A DNA stretch of 64,000 nucleotides from an uncultured Eubacterium sp. GTDB lineage: Bacteria > Bacillota > Clostridia > Lachnospirales > Lachnospiraceae. Shown piece by piece: positions 45,880 to 55,300 of the stretch; position 1 is the first letter of the stretch; every line of letters begins with the position of its first letter. Made by a program: the position numbers and the translations under genes. Location: positions 27,399 through 91,398 of the forward strand of contig CAMUHY010000014.1 of assembly GCA_947088865.1 (NCBI GenBank). The letters are read 5' to 3'. Under the pieces are notes generated by a model. That model was not told the origin of the DNA. It did not search any database and saw nothing but the letters and a program-made list of their open reading frames with translations.

Positions 45880-46401
45880 TTACTTATTTTTTATATAATC
45901 TAATATTTTAAATGCTAAGGGTTTAAATATTAAATATATCAAATAACCAATCATCCCGCCTACCACATTCGTTATTAAATCCGTTATATCGGATGACCTG
46001 CCGCCATCTATTAAAGGCTGTAATATTTCAATACCAAAGCTTAATAAAAATGTATAAAATATGGTTTTAAACAATTTGGCTTTTGATTTTTTAACAAGCG
46101 GAAACAAAAATCCAAACGGAACTGTCATGATTACATTTAAAACGATTTGTCTAATAAAATCCCCTCTGCCAGATATAACATCAACAAAAGGTATTAAATT
46201 CATTGGCGTATAGGGATGATTTAATATGAACGGCAAAGATGTTACAATGGGCATTAATGTAAAATAGAGTACAAAAGATAAATATATATACATGATAGTA
46301 TTTGTAAATAATACATCGTTCCCTTTTGCTTTCCACTTTTTATAAAATATAAAAATATACAAAATAATTAAAATAATAAAATCCACTAGTTGTTTTCTCA
46401 T
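45880..46401 (-). CDS. VanZ family membrane protein
   Basis: 173 residues with four to five membrane segments. VanZ pattern: YFTLMPIV, NLIPFVDVISG, IVLNVIMTVPFGFLFPL, FGIEILQPLI, GRSSDITDLITNVVGGMIGY. Homologues can alter teicoplanin susceptibility, but the native role is unclear. The ATG at 46401 follows AGGAGGTAGAAGAG. No van operon genes are present, so this is a chromosomal paralogue. Confidence 0.92.
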   Translation of the reverse strand: MRKQLVDFIILIILYIFIFYKKWKAKGNDVLFTNTIMYIYLSFVLYFTLMPIVTSLPFILNHPYTPMNLIPFVDVISGRGDFIRQIVLNVIMTVPFGFLFPLVKKSKAKLFKTIFYTFLLSFGIEILQPLIDGGRSSDITDLITNVVGGMIGYLIYLIFKPLAFKILDYIKNK

Positions 46402-46511
46402 CTCTTCTACCTCCTGCAAATTCCTATTTGAGCAATGATTTTATCATTTAATTATACTACTTTTTTCCATTTTTAGATAGTGTTTTTATTATTACTTTAA
46501 ATTTTATAGCT

Positions 46512-46886
46512 TTATTTATAATAATAAACTATTATGCTATTCCCTGCATATATCGTATCTTCATTCATATTATTTAATTTTTTGACATTATCCACATAAG
46601 AAGAGATACTTTCATATTGAACATATTTTTCTGCAATTTTCCATAAATTATCTTGTGGCTGTACTATAATAGAAGAATACTGTTTTTTAACTTGTTGATT
46701 TGCCTTATCTTCTGAAGCGCTGGCATTAAATAATCCCAGTATACATACAGATAAGAGGATAACAAAAAATATAATAGAAGGAAACACTAATTTTTTTAAA
46801 GTCCATTTTTTTAAATGCTTACCGCTTAAACACCTTTTTGATGCGTACTGAATTGATGAAATTAATTTTATTTGATGATTATTCAT
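46512..46886 (-). CDS. YneA-like SOS-regulated LysM membrane protein
   Basis: 124 residues. Basic N-terminus, one membrane segment (about 36-56), then a LysM domain (IIVQPQDNLWKIAEKYVQYE...NNMNEDTIYAGNSIIVYY). Its size, topology and position divergent from lexA match B. subtilis YneA, which delays division during DNA damage. The ATG at 46886 follows GGAGGTGCATT. A consensus promoter with a LexA box inside lies upstream. Identification as a YneA counterpart rests on architecture and context. Confidence 0.82.
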   Translation of the reverse strand: MNNHQIKLISSIQYASKRCLSGKHLKKWTLKKLVFPSIIFFVILLSVCILGLFNASASEDKANQQVKKQYSSIIVQPQDNLWKIAEKYVQYESISSYVDNVKKLNNMNEDTIYAGNSIIVYYYK

Positions 46887-46944
46887 AATGCACCTCCACA
46901 TATATCCTTTGTTAGAAACCAATGTCAAAACAAACATTTTTTCG

Positions 46945-46956
46945 GAACAAACGTTC
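46945..46956. promoter_or_regulatory. LexA (SOS) box 1
   Basis: GAACAAACGTTC fits the Gram-positive LexA consensus GAAC-N4-GTTC perfectly. It lies just downstream of the LysM gene's expected transcription start. Confidence 0.85.
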
Positions 46957-46969
46957 TTTTTATGTTGAT

Positions 46970-46998
46970 ATTATAGTACGCGAACATTTGTTTGTCAA
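46970..46998 (-). promoter_or_regulatory. Consensus promoter of the YneA-like gene
   Basis: On the minus strand TTGACA (46998-46993), a 17-base spacer and TATAAT (46975-46970). Both hexamers are perfect. The second LexA box covers the -35 side of the spacer, so LexA should block it strongly. Confidence 0.85.
46981..46994. promoter_or_regulatory. LexA (SOS) box 2
   Basis: CGAACATTTGTTTG: GAAC-N4-GTTT, one mismatch from the consensus, within the divergent lexA/LysM promoter region. Confidence 0.75.
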
Positions 46999-47041
46999 TA
47001 TTTGTTAATCATTTTTTAGAACATTTTTTCGGAAAATGTGT

Positions 47042-47069
47042 TTGCAATTTTAATATATTGTGTTAGAAT
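47042..47069 (+). promoter_or_regulatory. Candidate lexA promoter
   Basis: TTGCAA at 47042-47047 and TAGAAT at 47064-47069 with a 16-base spacer, about 30 bases before the lexA start. Confidence 0.5.
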
Positions 47070-47102
47070 TAATATATTCAATTAAGAAAGGAGAAAACAT
47101 AT

Positions 47103-47723
47103 ATGGCATATGGAAGAATAACTAAAAAACAGACAGAAATTCTTGATTATATCAAATTACAGATTTTAAATAAAGGTTATCCGCCTTCTGTAAGAGATAT
47201 ATGTGAAGCTGTCAATTTAAAGTCAACATCTTCAGTTCATGCACATTTAGAGACGCTGGAGAAGAACGGATATATCCGAAGAGACCCAACAAAACCAAGA
47301 GCTATTGAAATTATAGATGACAATTTTAATCTTACTAGACGCGAAGTAGTCAACGTTCCGCTTGTTGGCAAAGTTGCCGCTGGAGAGCCGCTTTTAGCCG
47401 TAGAAAATGTTGTGAGCTACTTCCCTATTCCTGCTGAATATATGCCAAATCAAGAGCTTTTTATGCTTACAGTAAAAGGTGACAGCATGATTAATGCAGG
47501 TATTTTTAATGGTGATAATATTATTGTTTCAAAACAAAATGCTGCTCACAATGGAGAGATTATTGTTGCTTTAGTTGACGATTCTGCAACCGTTAAACGA
47601 TTTTATAAAGAGGATGGACACATTCGACTTCAACCAGAAAATGACACGATGCAACCTATTATTGTGTCCGATTGTGAAATATTAGGCAAAGTAATTGGAC
47701 TTGTCCGATTAAATATAGACTAA
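47103..47723 (+). CDS. lexA: SOS repressor LexA
   Basis: 206 residues. N-terminal winged HTH (YPPSVRDICEAVNLKSTSSV), autocleavage site Ala-Gly in VGKVAAGEPLL, catalytic Ser in KGDSMINAGI and Lys in ATVKRFYKE. RecA filaments trigger self-cleavage and release SOS genes. GAAAGGAGAAAAC precedes the ATG. Two LexA boxes in the divergent intergenic region imply autoregulation. Confidence 0.98.
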   Translation: MAYGRITKKQTEILDYIKLQILNKGYPPSVRDICEAVNLKSTSSVHAHLETLEKNGYIRRDPTKPRAIEIIDDNFNLTRREVVNVPLVGKVAAGEPLLAVENVVSYFPIPAEYMPNQELFMLTVKGDSMINAGIFNGDNIIVSKQNAAHNGEIIVALVDDSATVKRFYKEDGHIRLQPENDTMQPIIVSDCEILGKVIGLVRLNID

Positions 47724-47756
47724 GAATGAATCCTTATTTATGGAATTGCTGCAAAA

Positions 47757-47805
47757 ACACTCTACTGAATTTATTATCACCATTCAGTAGAGTGTCTTTG
47801 TTTTT
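47757..47805 (+). terminator. lexA terminator
   Basis: ACACTCTACTGAAT and ATTCAGTAGAGTGT form a perfect 14-bp stem followed by CTTTGTTTTT. Confidence 0.92.
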
Positions 47806-47893
47806 ATATCAATATTTTTATTTTCACAAAAAAGAAATTTATTGTTCAAAAGTCAATATCATATTTGTTCTTATGCTATAAATATAATATGTT

Positions 47894-49453
47894 TTAGTAT
47901 TTATTACTTTTTTGTTCTTTTGGCAAGGCGATTTTTTTATCCACAACGACTTGTTCTTCTAAACAGCTAAAGATTTCATCTACTTCTTTTTTGTTCATCT
48001 TTGGCGTTATGAAACTAACAATAGGCACTACAATTAAGCCTACTATCATAGCAATAGCTCCTGCATTGATAGGCGAAGCAATATACGATAAAAACAAGTT
48101 TGATACGGTAATGCCAATACCGCAAATAAAGCTTGCCCAGACTGCTGCCCTTGTAACGCCTTTCCAGTATAATCCATAGAGAAAAGGTGCTAAAAATGCT
48201 CCGGCAAGAGCGCCCCAAGAAATTCCCATAAGCTGTGCGATAAACTGTGCAATCGACTTTGGCGGAAACAGTGCAAGCACAACAGAACATACAATAAAGA
48301 ATACAAGCAAAAGGCGCATACATAAAAGCTGCTTTTTTTCACTCATTTTCTTGATAAAATTGTCCTTTAAAAAGTCTAATGTCAAAGTAGAGCTTGAAGT
48401 TAATACAAGAGAAGACAATGTTGACATTGAAGCGGACAATACTAATACAATTACAACACCTACCAAAATATCAGGCAATGTAGACAACATTTCTGGTATA
48501 ATGGCATCATAAATTACACTTCCATCTGCTTTATGGATAGCTGCTGTATCAAAGAGTCTTCCAAAGCCGCCCAAAAAATAACAGCCTCCAGAGACAATTA
48601 CTGCAAAAAGCGTAGAAATAATGGTTCCCGATTGTATTGATTTTTCGTCTTTAATAGCATAAAACTTATGTATCATTTGAGGTAAGCCCCACGTTCCCAA
48701 AGAAGTTAAGATAATAACCCCTAACAAATTGAGAGGGTCTGGTCCAAAAAATGAAGTAAAAGCACCTTTTTGCCCCATTGTCACGGCAACGTCGCTCTCC
48801 ATCTCTGCAAGAGAACGAACCGCCTCCATAAAACCGCCATGTCCGCTTAACACTGCTGCAATAACAGCTACAATTCCCACTAGCATAACAATGCCTTGAA
48901 TAAAATCATTAATTGCTGTTGCCATATAACCGCCTAATATTACATAGACACAAGTTAATACTGCCATAACAATAACACAGACCTCGTAAGGTATGTCAAA
49001 CGCCATGCCAAACAGACGTGACAGACCATTATATACCGATGCCGTGTAAGGAATCAAAAAGATAAATGCAATTGCTGAAGCAGCAATGCGAAGAGCTTTG
49101 CTTTTATAACGCTTTCCAAAATAATCTGGCATAGTGGCAGCAGTCAAATGATTACTCATAATACGGGTACGTCTGCCAAGTATCACCCACGCCAGCAACG
49201 AGCCAATCAACGCATTTCCAATTCCAATCCATGTAGAAGCAAGACCATATTTATAGCCAAATTGCCCTGCATATCCAACAAACACCACAGCCGAAAAATA
49301 CGATGTTCCATAGGCAAAAGCGGTAAGCCACGGACCTACGCTTCTGCCTCCTAACACAAAGTCATTTACATTTGTAGCATGTTTTCTGGAATATAAACCC
49401 ACTCCAATCATTACTACAAAAAATATAACTAAAAATATACTTTTAATGAACAC
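47894..49453 (-). CDS. Sodium:solute symporter (SSS family)
   Basis: 519 residues with about 13 membrane segments. SSS marks: DFVLGGRSVGPWLTAFAYGT, then SYFSAVVFVGYAG, GLPQMIHKFYAIKDE and SASMSTLSSLVLTSSS. The substrate cannot be read from the sequence; its place at the end of the indolepyruvate oxidoreductase/CoA ligase operon suggests an aromatic or other organic acid. The GTG at 49453 is chosen as start, with AGGAGGACAAT directly upstream. Confidence 0.9.
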   Translation of the reverse strand: MFIKSIFLVIFFVVMIGVGLYSRKHATNVNDFVLGGRSVGPWLTAFAYGTSYFSAVVFVGYAGQFGYKYGLASTWIGIGNALIGSLLAWVILGRRTRIMSNHLTAATMPDYFGKRYKSKALRIAASAIAFIFLIPYTASVYNGLSRLFGMAFDIPYEVCVIVMAVLTCVYVILGGYMATAINDFIQGIVMLVGIVAVIAAVLSGHGGFMEAVRSLAEMESDVAVTMGQKGAFTSFFGPDPLNLLGVIILTSLGTWGLPQMIHKFYAIKDEKSIQSGTIISTLFAVIVSGGCYFLGGFGRLFDTAAIHKADGSVIYDAIIPEMLSTLPDILVGVVIVLVLSASMSTLSSLVLTSSSTLTLDFLKDNFIKKMSEKKQLLCMRLLLVFFIVCSVVLALFPPKSIAQFIAQLMGISWGALAGAFLAPFLYGLYWKGVTRAAVWASFICGIGITVSNLFLSYIASPINAGAIAMIVGLIVVPIVSFITPKMNKKEVDEIFSCLEEQVVVDKKIALPKEQKSNKY

Positions 49454-49498
49454 ATTGTCCTCCTTTATAGCCTCCTATTTCAATTTTATAAACTTCTT

Positions 49499-50359
49499 TT
49501 AAAGGACAAATGAAGTTGGAGACCCTTTATCCAGAAGCCTTATGGCATTCTGTCCTGTTATTTTTTCTAAATCTGAAAAACAGATGTTTTCTTTATTTTT
49601 ATCTTCTGCATAACCAGCAAGATGGCGAAGATGTGAAAGGGATTCTTTTTGCCCGCTCCAAGGACTGTCGGTTGCAAATAAAATTTTATCTACCCCATGA
49701 TTCTTAAGAATCCTTAAAAATTGCTCATCTTTAATAAATCCAAACGTATATGCTGTATCGAAATAAACCTTTTGTCCAATAAGAAGTTCCTCCACTTCTT
49801 CCCATAAACCAAAACTGCCATAATGGGCAAGTACCATATTTTCTGGAGCAACCTCGTCAAGAACCTTGCGGATACGTTTTGGCGTACACCGCACATTGTC
49901 TGGAAATGCAACATCAATCCCTGCATGAATTACCATAATCAACCCAAGTTGTGAGGCATAATCAAAAATTCGCATATATTTTAAGTCATCGATATAAGTA
50001 TTTTGATAATCGGGATGAAGCTTAATTCCAGACAATCCCCAATTATGAATAAGCTGGAGCTGTTCTTTATAATTGGGCGTATCTGGATGAATACCTCCAA
50101 ACGATAAAAGGCGTCTTTTTTTATCTTGATATTTCTCATTGAGCTGTACGGCAAATTTATTGACCGTATCAAATTGTTCTGGTCTTGTAACGACTGGAAG
50201 AACGACAGATAAATCCACTCCTGCCTGTTCCATTGAAGCAATAAGACTTTCTTCCCTTCCATCAGTAAACGCCTTAATACCAGACATATTTTCTAACTTT
50301 TCAATGGTTCTTGCCGCTATTTTTTCTGGAAAAATATGCGTATGAAAATCAATTATCAT
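49499..50359 (-). CDS. Amidohydrolase (TIM-barrel metal-dependent hydrolase)
   Basis: 286 residues, amidohydrolase_2 type. Metal ligands: HTH in IIDFHTHIFP, Lys/His in GIKLHPDYQNTY, His in MVIHAGID, His in VLAHYGSFG and Asp in LFATDSPW. Members include decarboxylases and hydrolases of aromatic or carboxylic substrates; the exact substrate is unknown. The ATG at 50359 follows GGGAATTTTT; an in-frame ATG at 50371 is an alternative. A structured intercistronic element precedes it. Confidence 0.88.
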   Translation of the reverse strand: MIIDFHTHIFPEKIAARTIEKLENMSGIKAFTDGREESLIASMEQAGVDLSVVLPVVTRPEQFDTVNKFAVQLNEKYQDKKRRLLSFGGIHPDTPNYKEQLQLIHNWGLSGIKLHPDYQNTYIDDLKYMRIFDYASQLGLIMVIHAGIDVAFPDNVRCTPKRIRKVLDEVAPENMVLAHYGSFGLWEEVEELLIGQKVYFDTAYTFGFIKDEQFLRILKNHGVDKILFATDSPWSGQKESLSHLRHLAGYAEDKNKENICFSDLEKITGQNAIRLLDKGSPTSFVL

Positions 50360-50374
50360 AAAAATTCCCATTTC

Positions 50375-50460
50375 TGCGTTGCTTTTTATATAAAAGATTT
50401 GAACTAAAACGTCCATGACTCCCTCAATCACTTTATATCAAGCAACGCACAGACATAAAG
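50375..50460 (-). promoter_or_regulatory. Intercistronic loop/anti-loop element, copy 3 (before amidohydrolase gene)
   Basis: Minus strand: CTTTATGTC (50460-50452) pairs with GATATAAAG (50439-50431) and exposes the loop TGTGCGTTGCTT. The downstream AAGCAACGCA (50384-50375), right before GAAATGGG and the start codon, is complementary. Relative to copy 2 both partners changed (C to T and G to A), keeping the pairing. Confidence 0.55.
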
Positions 50461-50470
50461 CAAGGTTTTC

Positions 50471-50905
50471 CTAGCAAAATGTTTTCATAATATCTTCTTG
50501 ACTGTAAAATTCCACTTCTTTGCTCTTTAATAATGTTGCCGCCTCATCTGCATTAGAAATTTTGCAAATAATAGAAGCTTCGTTATCCTTATTGGATAAA
50601 GCATACATATATTCCACATTAAGTCCAGCCTTACATACATAACTCAACACTTCCTGAAGCTTTCCCACCTGATGAGAAAGCTTGACAGCAAGCACATCTG
50701 TCAGCATTGCAGCAAATCCCTTTTCTTTCAGTGCGTTCTGTCCTGCCTCTGGATTAGAAGTAATCATGCGCAACAGACCATATTCACTGGTATCTGCTAG
50801 ACTTAAAGAAATAATACTAATCTGTTCCTGTTTCAAGACGTCTAACACTTCCTCAAGACGTCCTTCCTGATTTTCAATAAATACGGATAATTGTTTAATA
50901 AACAT
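50471..50905 (-). CDS. Tandem ACT-domain protein
   Basis: 144 residues made of two ACT domains (QLSVFIENQEGRLEEVLDVL and VGKLQEVLSYVCKAGLNVEY). ACT domains bind amino acids. Such a protein is often encoded next to phenylacetate-CoA ligase in indolepyruvate oxidoreductase operons, where it may sense aromatic amino acids. It lies 12 bases after paaK. Confidence 0.9.
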   Translation of the reverse strand: MFIKQLSVFIENQEGRLEEVLDVLKQEQISIISLSLADTSEYGLLRMITSNPEAGQNALKEKGFAAMLTDVLAVKLSHQVGKLQEVLSYVCKAGLNVEYMYALSNKDNEASIICKISNADEAATLLKSKEVEFYSQEDIMKTFC

Positions 50906-50917
50906 TCTTTTTCTCCC

Positions 50918-52216
50918 CTATACCAATTTACGTTTGTCAATAACATGAACGGCTTTGCCCATACTGCGCTCTAACGTCTTTGGCGCTACTAACTTGATTT
51001 TTACGGCAAGTCCAATTGCATTTTGAATGACATGCGCAATTTTCTTAGAAAGCGTTTCTAAACTTTTAATTTCATCTGAGAAAAAACGCTCATCCACTTC
51101 TACCTGAATTTCAAGTGTATCGAGATTATTCTGGCGGTCTACAATCATCATATAATGAGGAGTAACTTCACCCATCTCCAACAAAGCCGCCTCAATTTGT
51201 GACGGAAATACATTGACGCCGCGAATAATTAACATATCATCAGAACGACCTTTGAATCGGCTGATTCTTGCCAGTGTTCTGCCACACTCGCATTTATCAT
51301 AAGAAATGCTTGTTAAATCTTTTGTTCGATAACGCAGCAGAGGCAATCCTTCTTTTGTCAACGTTGTAAATACCAATTCTCCCGTTTCGCCTTTTTCCAT
51401 AGGTTCTAATGTGTCAGGGTCAATAATTTCTGGCAAAAAGTGGTCTTCATACACATGAAGCCCTTTATGATATTCACAGTCACAGGCAACGCCTGGTCCC
51501 ATAACCTCAGAAAGTCCATAAATATCAAACGCTTTGATATGTAACTGCTCCTCAATTTGTCTGCGCATATTGTCCGTCCAAGGCTCTGCGCCGCAAATAG
51601 CAGCCTTTAATTTAATATTTGGAATATCGCCTGCTTCTTCAAGCACTTCTGCAATATGAAGCAGATACGAAGGCGTACACGCAATCGCTGTAACGCCAAA
51701 ATCTTTCATCATCGTTGTTAATTTTTTAGTATTTCCCGTAGACATAGGCACTACCATTGCTCCAAGCTTCTCTGCACCGCCGTGTGCGCCAAGTCCGCCT
51801 GTAAATAAGCCATAACCATATGCCACTTGAATAATATCACCCCTAGTAACGCCCGCCTGTGACAATGCTCTTGCCACACATTCACTCCAAATATCCAAAT
51901 CTCTTCTTGTATACCCTACTACCGTAGCCTTTCCAGTAGTGCCGGAGGACGCATGAATACGGATAATTTCAGACTGAGGAGCGGCAAATAATCCAAAAGG
52001 ATAGGTATCTCGCAAATCATTTTTTGTTGTAAAAGGCAGCTTATGTAAATCCTCGATGCCTTTGATATCGCCTGGTTCAATGCCAAGCTGCTGCATCTTC
52101 TTGCGGTAAAACTCTACATTATGATAGACTCTATCCACCGTCTTAACTAAACGTTTGCTTTGCAGAAATTCCATTTCATCTCTGCTCATACATTCTTTTG
52201 TCTCATTCCAAATCAT
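50918..52216 (-). CDS. paaK: Phenylacetate-CoA ligase
   Basis: 432 residues, AMP-forming acyl-CoA synthetase fold. Phosphate loop in [41 protein letters not shown] and the C-terminal [19 protein letters not shown] with a final SMGKAV hinge lysine region. It joins CoA to arylacetates; with IorAB it can yield ATP in fermentation of aromatic amino acids when run in reverse by other ligases. GGAGATTTTAT precedes ATG. Confidence 0.93.
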   Translation of the reverse strand: MIWNETKECMSRDEMEFLQSKRLVKTVDRVYHNVEFYRKKMQQLGIEPGDIKGIEDLHKLPFTTKNDLRDTYPFGLFAAPQSEIIRIHASSGTTGKATVVGYTRRDLDIWSECVARALSQAGVTRGDIIQVAYGYGLFTGGLGAHGGAEKLGAMVVPMSTGNTKKLTTMMKDFGVTAIACTPSYLLHIAEVLEEAGDIPNIKLKAAICGAEPWTDNMRRQIEEQLHIKAFDIYGLSEVMGPGVACDCEYHKGLHVYEDHFLPEIIDPDTLEPMEKGETGELVFTTLTKEGLPLLRYRTKDLTSISYDKCECGRTLARISRFKGRSDDMLIIRGVNVFPSQIEAALLEMGEVTPHYMMIVDRQNNLDTLEIQVEVDERFFSDEIKSLETLSKKIAHVIQNAIGLAVKIKLVAPKTLERSMGKAVHVIDKRKLV

Positions 52217-52287
52217 ATAAAATCTCCATTCTTACATAATTGATAAATTTTATAACAGCTTACTGCTTACATTTAAACTTATATTTT

Positions 52288-52854
52288 TTATCCCTCATAT
52301 CCTTTTAAAAATGCTTTTTTATTGATTTCTATTGTCTTAGGAGGAACGGTTTTTTCAATAATTTTAAGCCATGCTTCCTTAGAAAAATCCATATGCTTTG
52401 CCGCCATACCTAATACAATAATATTAAATACTTTAGAATTTCCCAATTTTTTTGCTTCTTCCATAGCATCAATTTTATAAACAGTATGTTCTTGCTCCAA
52501 TCCTTCTATAATACCCTCTGGATACTTGGCAGCGCCTGTCACAACAGTAATAGGTTCAATTTTTTGCTCGTTCACTACTAAAACACCATCTTTTTTCAAA
52601 AAATGTGCATAGCGCAGCGCTTCTAACTGTTCAAAGGCGATTAATACATCGGCATGTCCTTTCTCAACAATTGGCTCTGCAACTTTTTCTCCATAACGCA
52701 CAAACGTTACAACACTTCCGCCTCTCTGTGCCATACCATGCACTTCAGACAATTTTACATCATATCCGGCATCTAAAGTGATTCCTCCCAAAATTCGGCT
52801 TGTCAATAAGGTTCCCTGTCCGCCTACACCTACAATCATTATATTTTTTGTCAT
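52288..52854 (-). CDS. iorB: Indolepyruvate ferredoxin oxidoreductase, beta subunit
   Basis: 188 residues, the gamma-type POR/KOR domain: NIMIVGVGGQGTLLTSRILG, SEVHGMAQRGGSVVTFVRYG, ADVLIAFEQLEALRY. It partners with IorA to oxidise aryl-pyruvates to aryl-acetyl-CoA with reduction of ferredoxin. The ATG at 52854 follows GGAGGCAGAC, 13 bases after the iorA stop. Confidence 0.96.
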   Translation of the reverse strand: MTKNIMIVGVGGQGTLLTSRILGGITLDAGYDVKLSEVHGMAQRGGSVVTFVRYGEKVAEPIVEKGHADVLIAFEQLEALRYAHFLKKDGVLVVNEQKIEPITVVTGAAKYPEGIIEGLEQEHTVYKIDAMEEAKKLGNSKVFNIIVLGMAAKHMDFSKEAWLKIIEKTVPPKTIEINKKAFLKGYEG

Positions 52855-52867
52855 GTCTGCCTCCAAT

Positions 52868-54604
52868 CTATGCCTGTACGCGTTCTATTGCATCAAATTT
52901 ACAAAGCTGTTCACAAAGTCCACATCCATTGCACATCGTATCATCAATAGCAATGCTTCCGTCAGGATTTTTTGTCAATGCCGGACAGCCTGGTTTTAGA
53001 CAAGCCCCACATTTCTTACACTTTTCTTCTACTGGTTTGCATTTATATGGAAATACATTACCTTTGAGTAAAACACAAGGCGATTTTGTAATAATAACTG
53101 AAACGGCATCTCGTGCGACTTCTTCTTTAACAATCTTTTCTAATTCTGTAATATCAAAAGCATTGACTTCAACTACATGCTCAATCCCCATTGCCTTACA
53201 TAATTCATAAATATTTATTGCTGGAACAATCTCTCCTTTTAACGTCTTTCCTGTTGCTGCATGGTCTTGATGTCCTGTCATTCCTGTGGTAGAGTTATCT
53301 AAAATCAACACGGTTCCCGTAGCTTGATTATATACCATATTCATCAGTGAATTAACGCCTGTATGTAAAAAGGTAGAATCACCAATAACTGCCACCCAAT
53401 TCTTAATATACTCTTTTCCTTTTGCCTTTTCCATTCCGTGCAGTGTAGAAATGCTTGCACCCATACATACCGTAGTGTCAATAACATTTAATGGAGGCAC
53501 AGCGCCAAGTGTATAACAGCCAATATCGCCTGCCGCATGAATTTTTAATTTATTTAATACAGAATACACACTTCTATGAGGACAGCCTGGACACAAAATA
53601 GGTGGTCTTGCAGGAACTTGCGCAGGTTCTTTTGAATCTACTTTTTCATTCAGTATCTTTTCTCGAATCATATTCGCTGAATATTCACCTTGTACTGTAA
53701 AAATATCTTTGCCTGAAGCCTTAATTCCCCATGATTTTACTTGTTCTTCAATAACAGGTTCTAACTCCTCAAATATATACAGTTTATCTACCTTAGAAGC
53801 AAATTCTTCAATTAATTTCTTAGGGAGAGGATGAACCATACCAAGTTTTAATACAGAAGCGTTTGGACATGCCTCTTTTACATACTGATAAGGGATTCCA
53901 CTGGTGATAAATCCGATTGATGTATCGTTATATTCAGCTTTGTTAATTTCAAAGTTACTGCTATCTTCTGCCATTGCTTTCATTCTCTTTTCTACATAGA
54001 GATGGCGTCCAATAGCATTGCCTGGCATCATAACAAATTTAGCAGGATTTCTCTCATAAAGCTTATCTTCTGGTTCTACTCGTTCTTCTAAAGTAACGGT
54101 TCCTTGTGAGTGTGCAAGTCTGGTTGTTGTTCTAACAATAACAGGGGTATCATATTTTTCACTGATTTCATAAGCAAATTTTACAAAGTCCTTTGCTTCT
54201 TGACTGTCGGATGGCTCTAAGACAGGCACCATTGCCGCTCTTGCCACACATCGAGTATCTTGTTCATTTTGGGAGCTGTAAAGTCCTGGGTCGTCTGCCG
54301 CTACCAATACCAAACCGCCATTTACTCCACCGTAAGAAATCGTATATAAAGGGTCGCTTGCTACATTTACTCCTACATGTTTCATCGAAGCCATAGCACG
54401 CACACCACTAATAGAAGCGCCAATTGCTACTTCCATTGCCACTTTTTCATTTGGCGACCATTCTGCATAAATTTCATCATACTTAACAATATTTTCGCTG
54501 ATTTCAGTGCTGGGTGTACCCGGATATGCCGCTGAAACCTTTACGCCTGCTTCATAGGCACCTCTGGCAATCGCCTCATTTCCTAACATAATTTTTTTAT
54601 CCAC
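52868..54604 (-). CDS. iorA: Indolepyruvate ferredoxin oxidoreductase, alpha subunit
   Basis: 578 residues. N-terminal pyrimidine-binding domain (GNEAIARGAYEAGVKVSAAY, PGTPSTEI), transketolase C-like part, TPP domain with CPGCPHRSVYS, GDIGCYTLG and VIGDSTFLHTGVNSL, and a C-terminal two-cluster ferredoxin (CKKCGACLKPGC... and CNGCGLCEQLC). It catalyses oxidative decarboxylation of indolepyruvate or phenylpyruvate. Starts at GTG with AAAGGAAG upstream; first gene of the operon with iorB, paaK, ACT. Confidence 0.97.
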   Translation of the reverse strand: MDKKIMLGNEAIARGAYEAGVKVSAAYPGTPSTEISENIVKYDEIYAEWSPNEKVAMEVAIGASISGVRAMASMKHVGVNVASDPLYTISYGGVNGGLVLVAADDPGLYSSQNEQDTRCVARAAMVPVLEPSDSQEAKDFVKFAYEISEKYDTPVIVRTTTRLAHSQGTVTLEERVEPEDKLYERNPAKFVMMPGNAIGRHLYVEKRMKAMAEDSSNFEINKAEYNDTSIGFITSGIPYQYVKEACPNASVLKLGMVHPLPKKLIEEFASKVDKLYIFEELEPVIEEQVKSWGIKASGKDIFTVQGEYSANMIREKILNEKVDSKEPAQVPARPPILCPGCPHRSVYSVLNKLKIHAAGDIGCYTLGAVPPLNVIDTTVCMGASISTLHGMEKAKGKEYIKNWVAVIGDSTFLHTGVNSLMNMVYNQATGTVLILDNSTTGMTGHQDHAATGKTLKGEIVPAINIYELCKAMGIEHVVEVNAFDITELEKIVKEEVARDAVSVIITKSPCVLLKGNVFPYKCKPVEEKCKKCGACLKPGCPALTKNPDGSIAIDDTMCNGCGLCEQLCKFDAIERVQA

Positions 54605-54746
54605 GAATTACACTTCCTTTCTTATGTCTTTAATATTCTTTTGCTCAAATCATCACTATTTTCTTGTTCAATTCAAGATTCTGCACAAACAATATTATTT
54701 TATCACAAAATACTTTATGATTCCACATAATTATAATTGAACATAT

Positions 54747-54797
54747 AAAAAGCCAACTTATCTAGCTGATTGTGATTGCCAGATAAGTTGGCTTTTT
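54747..54797. terminator. Bidirectional-looking terminator downstream of rsfS
   Basis: AAAAAGCCAACTTATCT and AGATAAGTTGGCTTTTT form a perfect 17-bp stem with A/T flanks. It ends the rplU-rsfS cluster (minus strand) just before the iorA operon's control region. Confidence 0.9.
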
Positions 54798-54817
54798 GGA
54801 AAAATATTTCAAATTTT

Positions 54818-55177
54818 TTATAATTCATCTAAGTTGACATCAATTCCATCTCGCCAAATTCTTTCCAAGTCGTAAAACAGACGGTCTTCAGTATTAAATA
54901 CATGAATGATAATATCTTTGTAATCCAATAATATCCAATTGGCTGTGTTATAGCCTTCCATTCTTGGATTTTCATATCCTTGCTCATAAAGTTTTTCTTG
55001 AACATTATCTGTAATAGCCTGTACATGTTTTTGATTTTTTCCATCAGTTATAATAAAGTAATCTGCTATTACGGATATATTGCTGATATCAATCACTTTG
55101 ATATCTTCTGCTTTTTTGTCGCGCATAGCTTCTACGGCTATCTTTACCATTTCTTTTGTATCAGTTTTATCTATCAT
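54818..55177 (-). CDS. rsfS: Ribosomal silencing factor RsfS
   Basis: 119 residues, the usual length. Family pattern: VIDISNISVIADYFIITDGK with NQKHVQAITDNV, then ANWILLDYKDIIIHVFN and FYDLERIW. It binds L14 and blocks 50S/30S joining under starvation. Last gene of the cluster after yqeK, as is usual in Firmicutes. Confidence 0.96.
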   Translation of the reverse strand: MIDKTDTKEMVKIAVEAMRDKKAEDIKVIDISNISVIADYFIITDGKNQKHVQAITDNVQEKLYEQGYENPRMEGYNTANWILLDYKDIIIHVFNTEDRLFYDLERIWRDGIDVNLDEL

Positions 55178-55200
55178 TTATTATTTATTCCTTTCCTGAT

Positions 55201-55244
55201 TAACTTATTTTAATAGACAATTTAACTTATTTTAATAGACAATT
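55201..55244. repeat. Perfect 22-bp tandem duplication
   Basis: TAACTTATTTTAATAGACAA plus TT occurs twice in direct succession between yqeK and rsfS. Confidence 0.9.
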
Positions 55245-55300
55245 TAAACAATTGCATTTTGACAGTTTATTACGATTATAAAAAATGCAAATTTTATCTT

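Noticed and set aside
45880-46401. VanZ gene as a sign of a vancomycin/teicoplanin resistance operon
   Set aside because: No vanA/H/X/S/R-type genes are present; VanZ paralogues are common in Clostridia.
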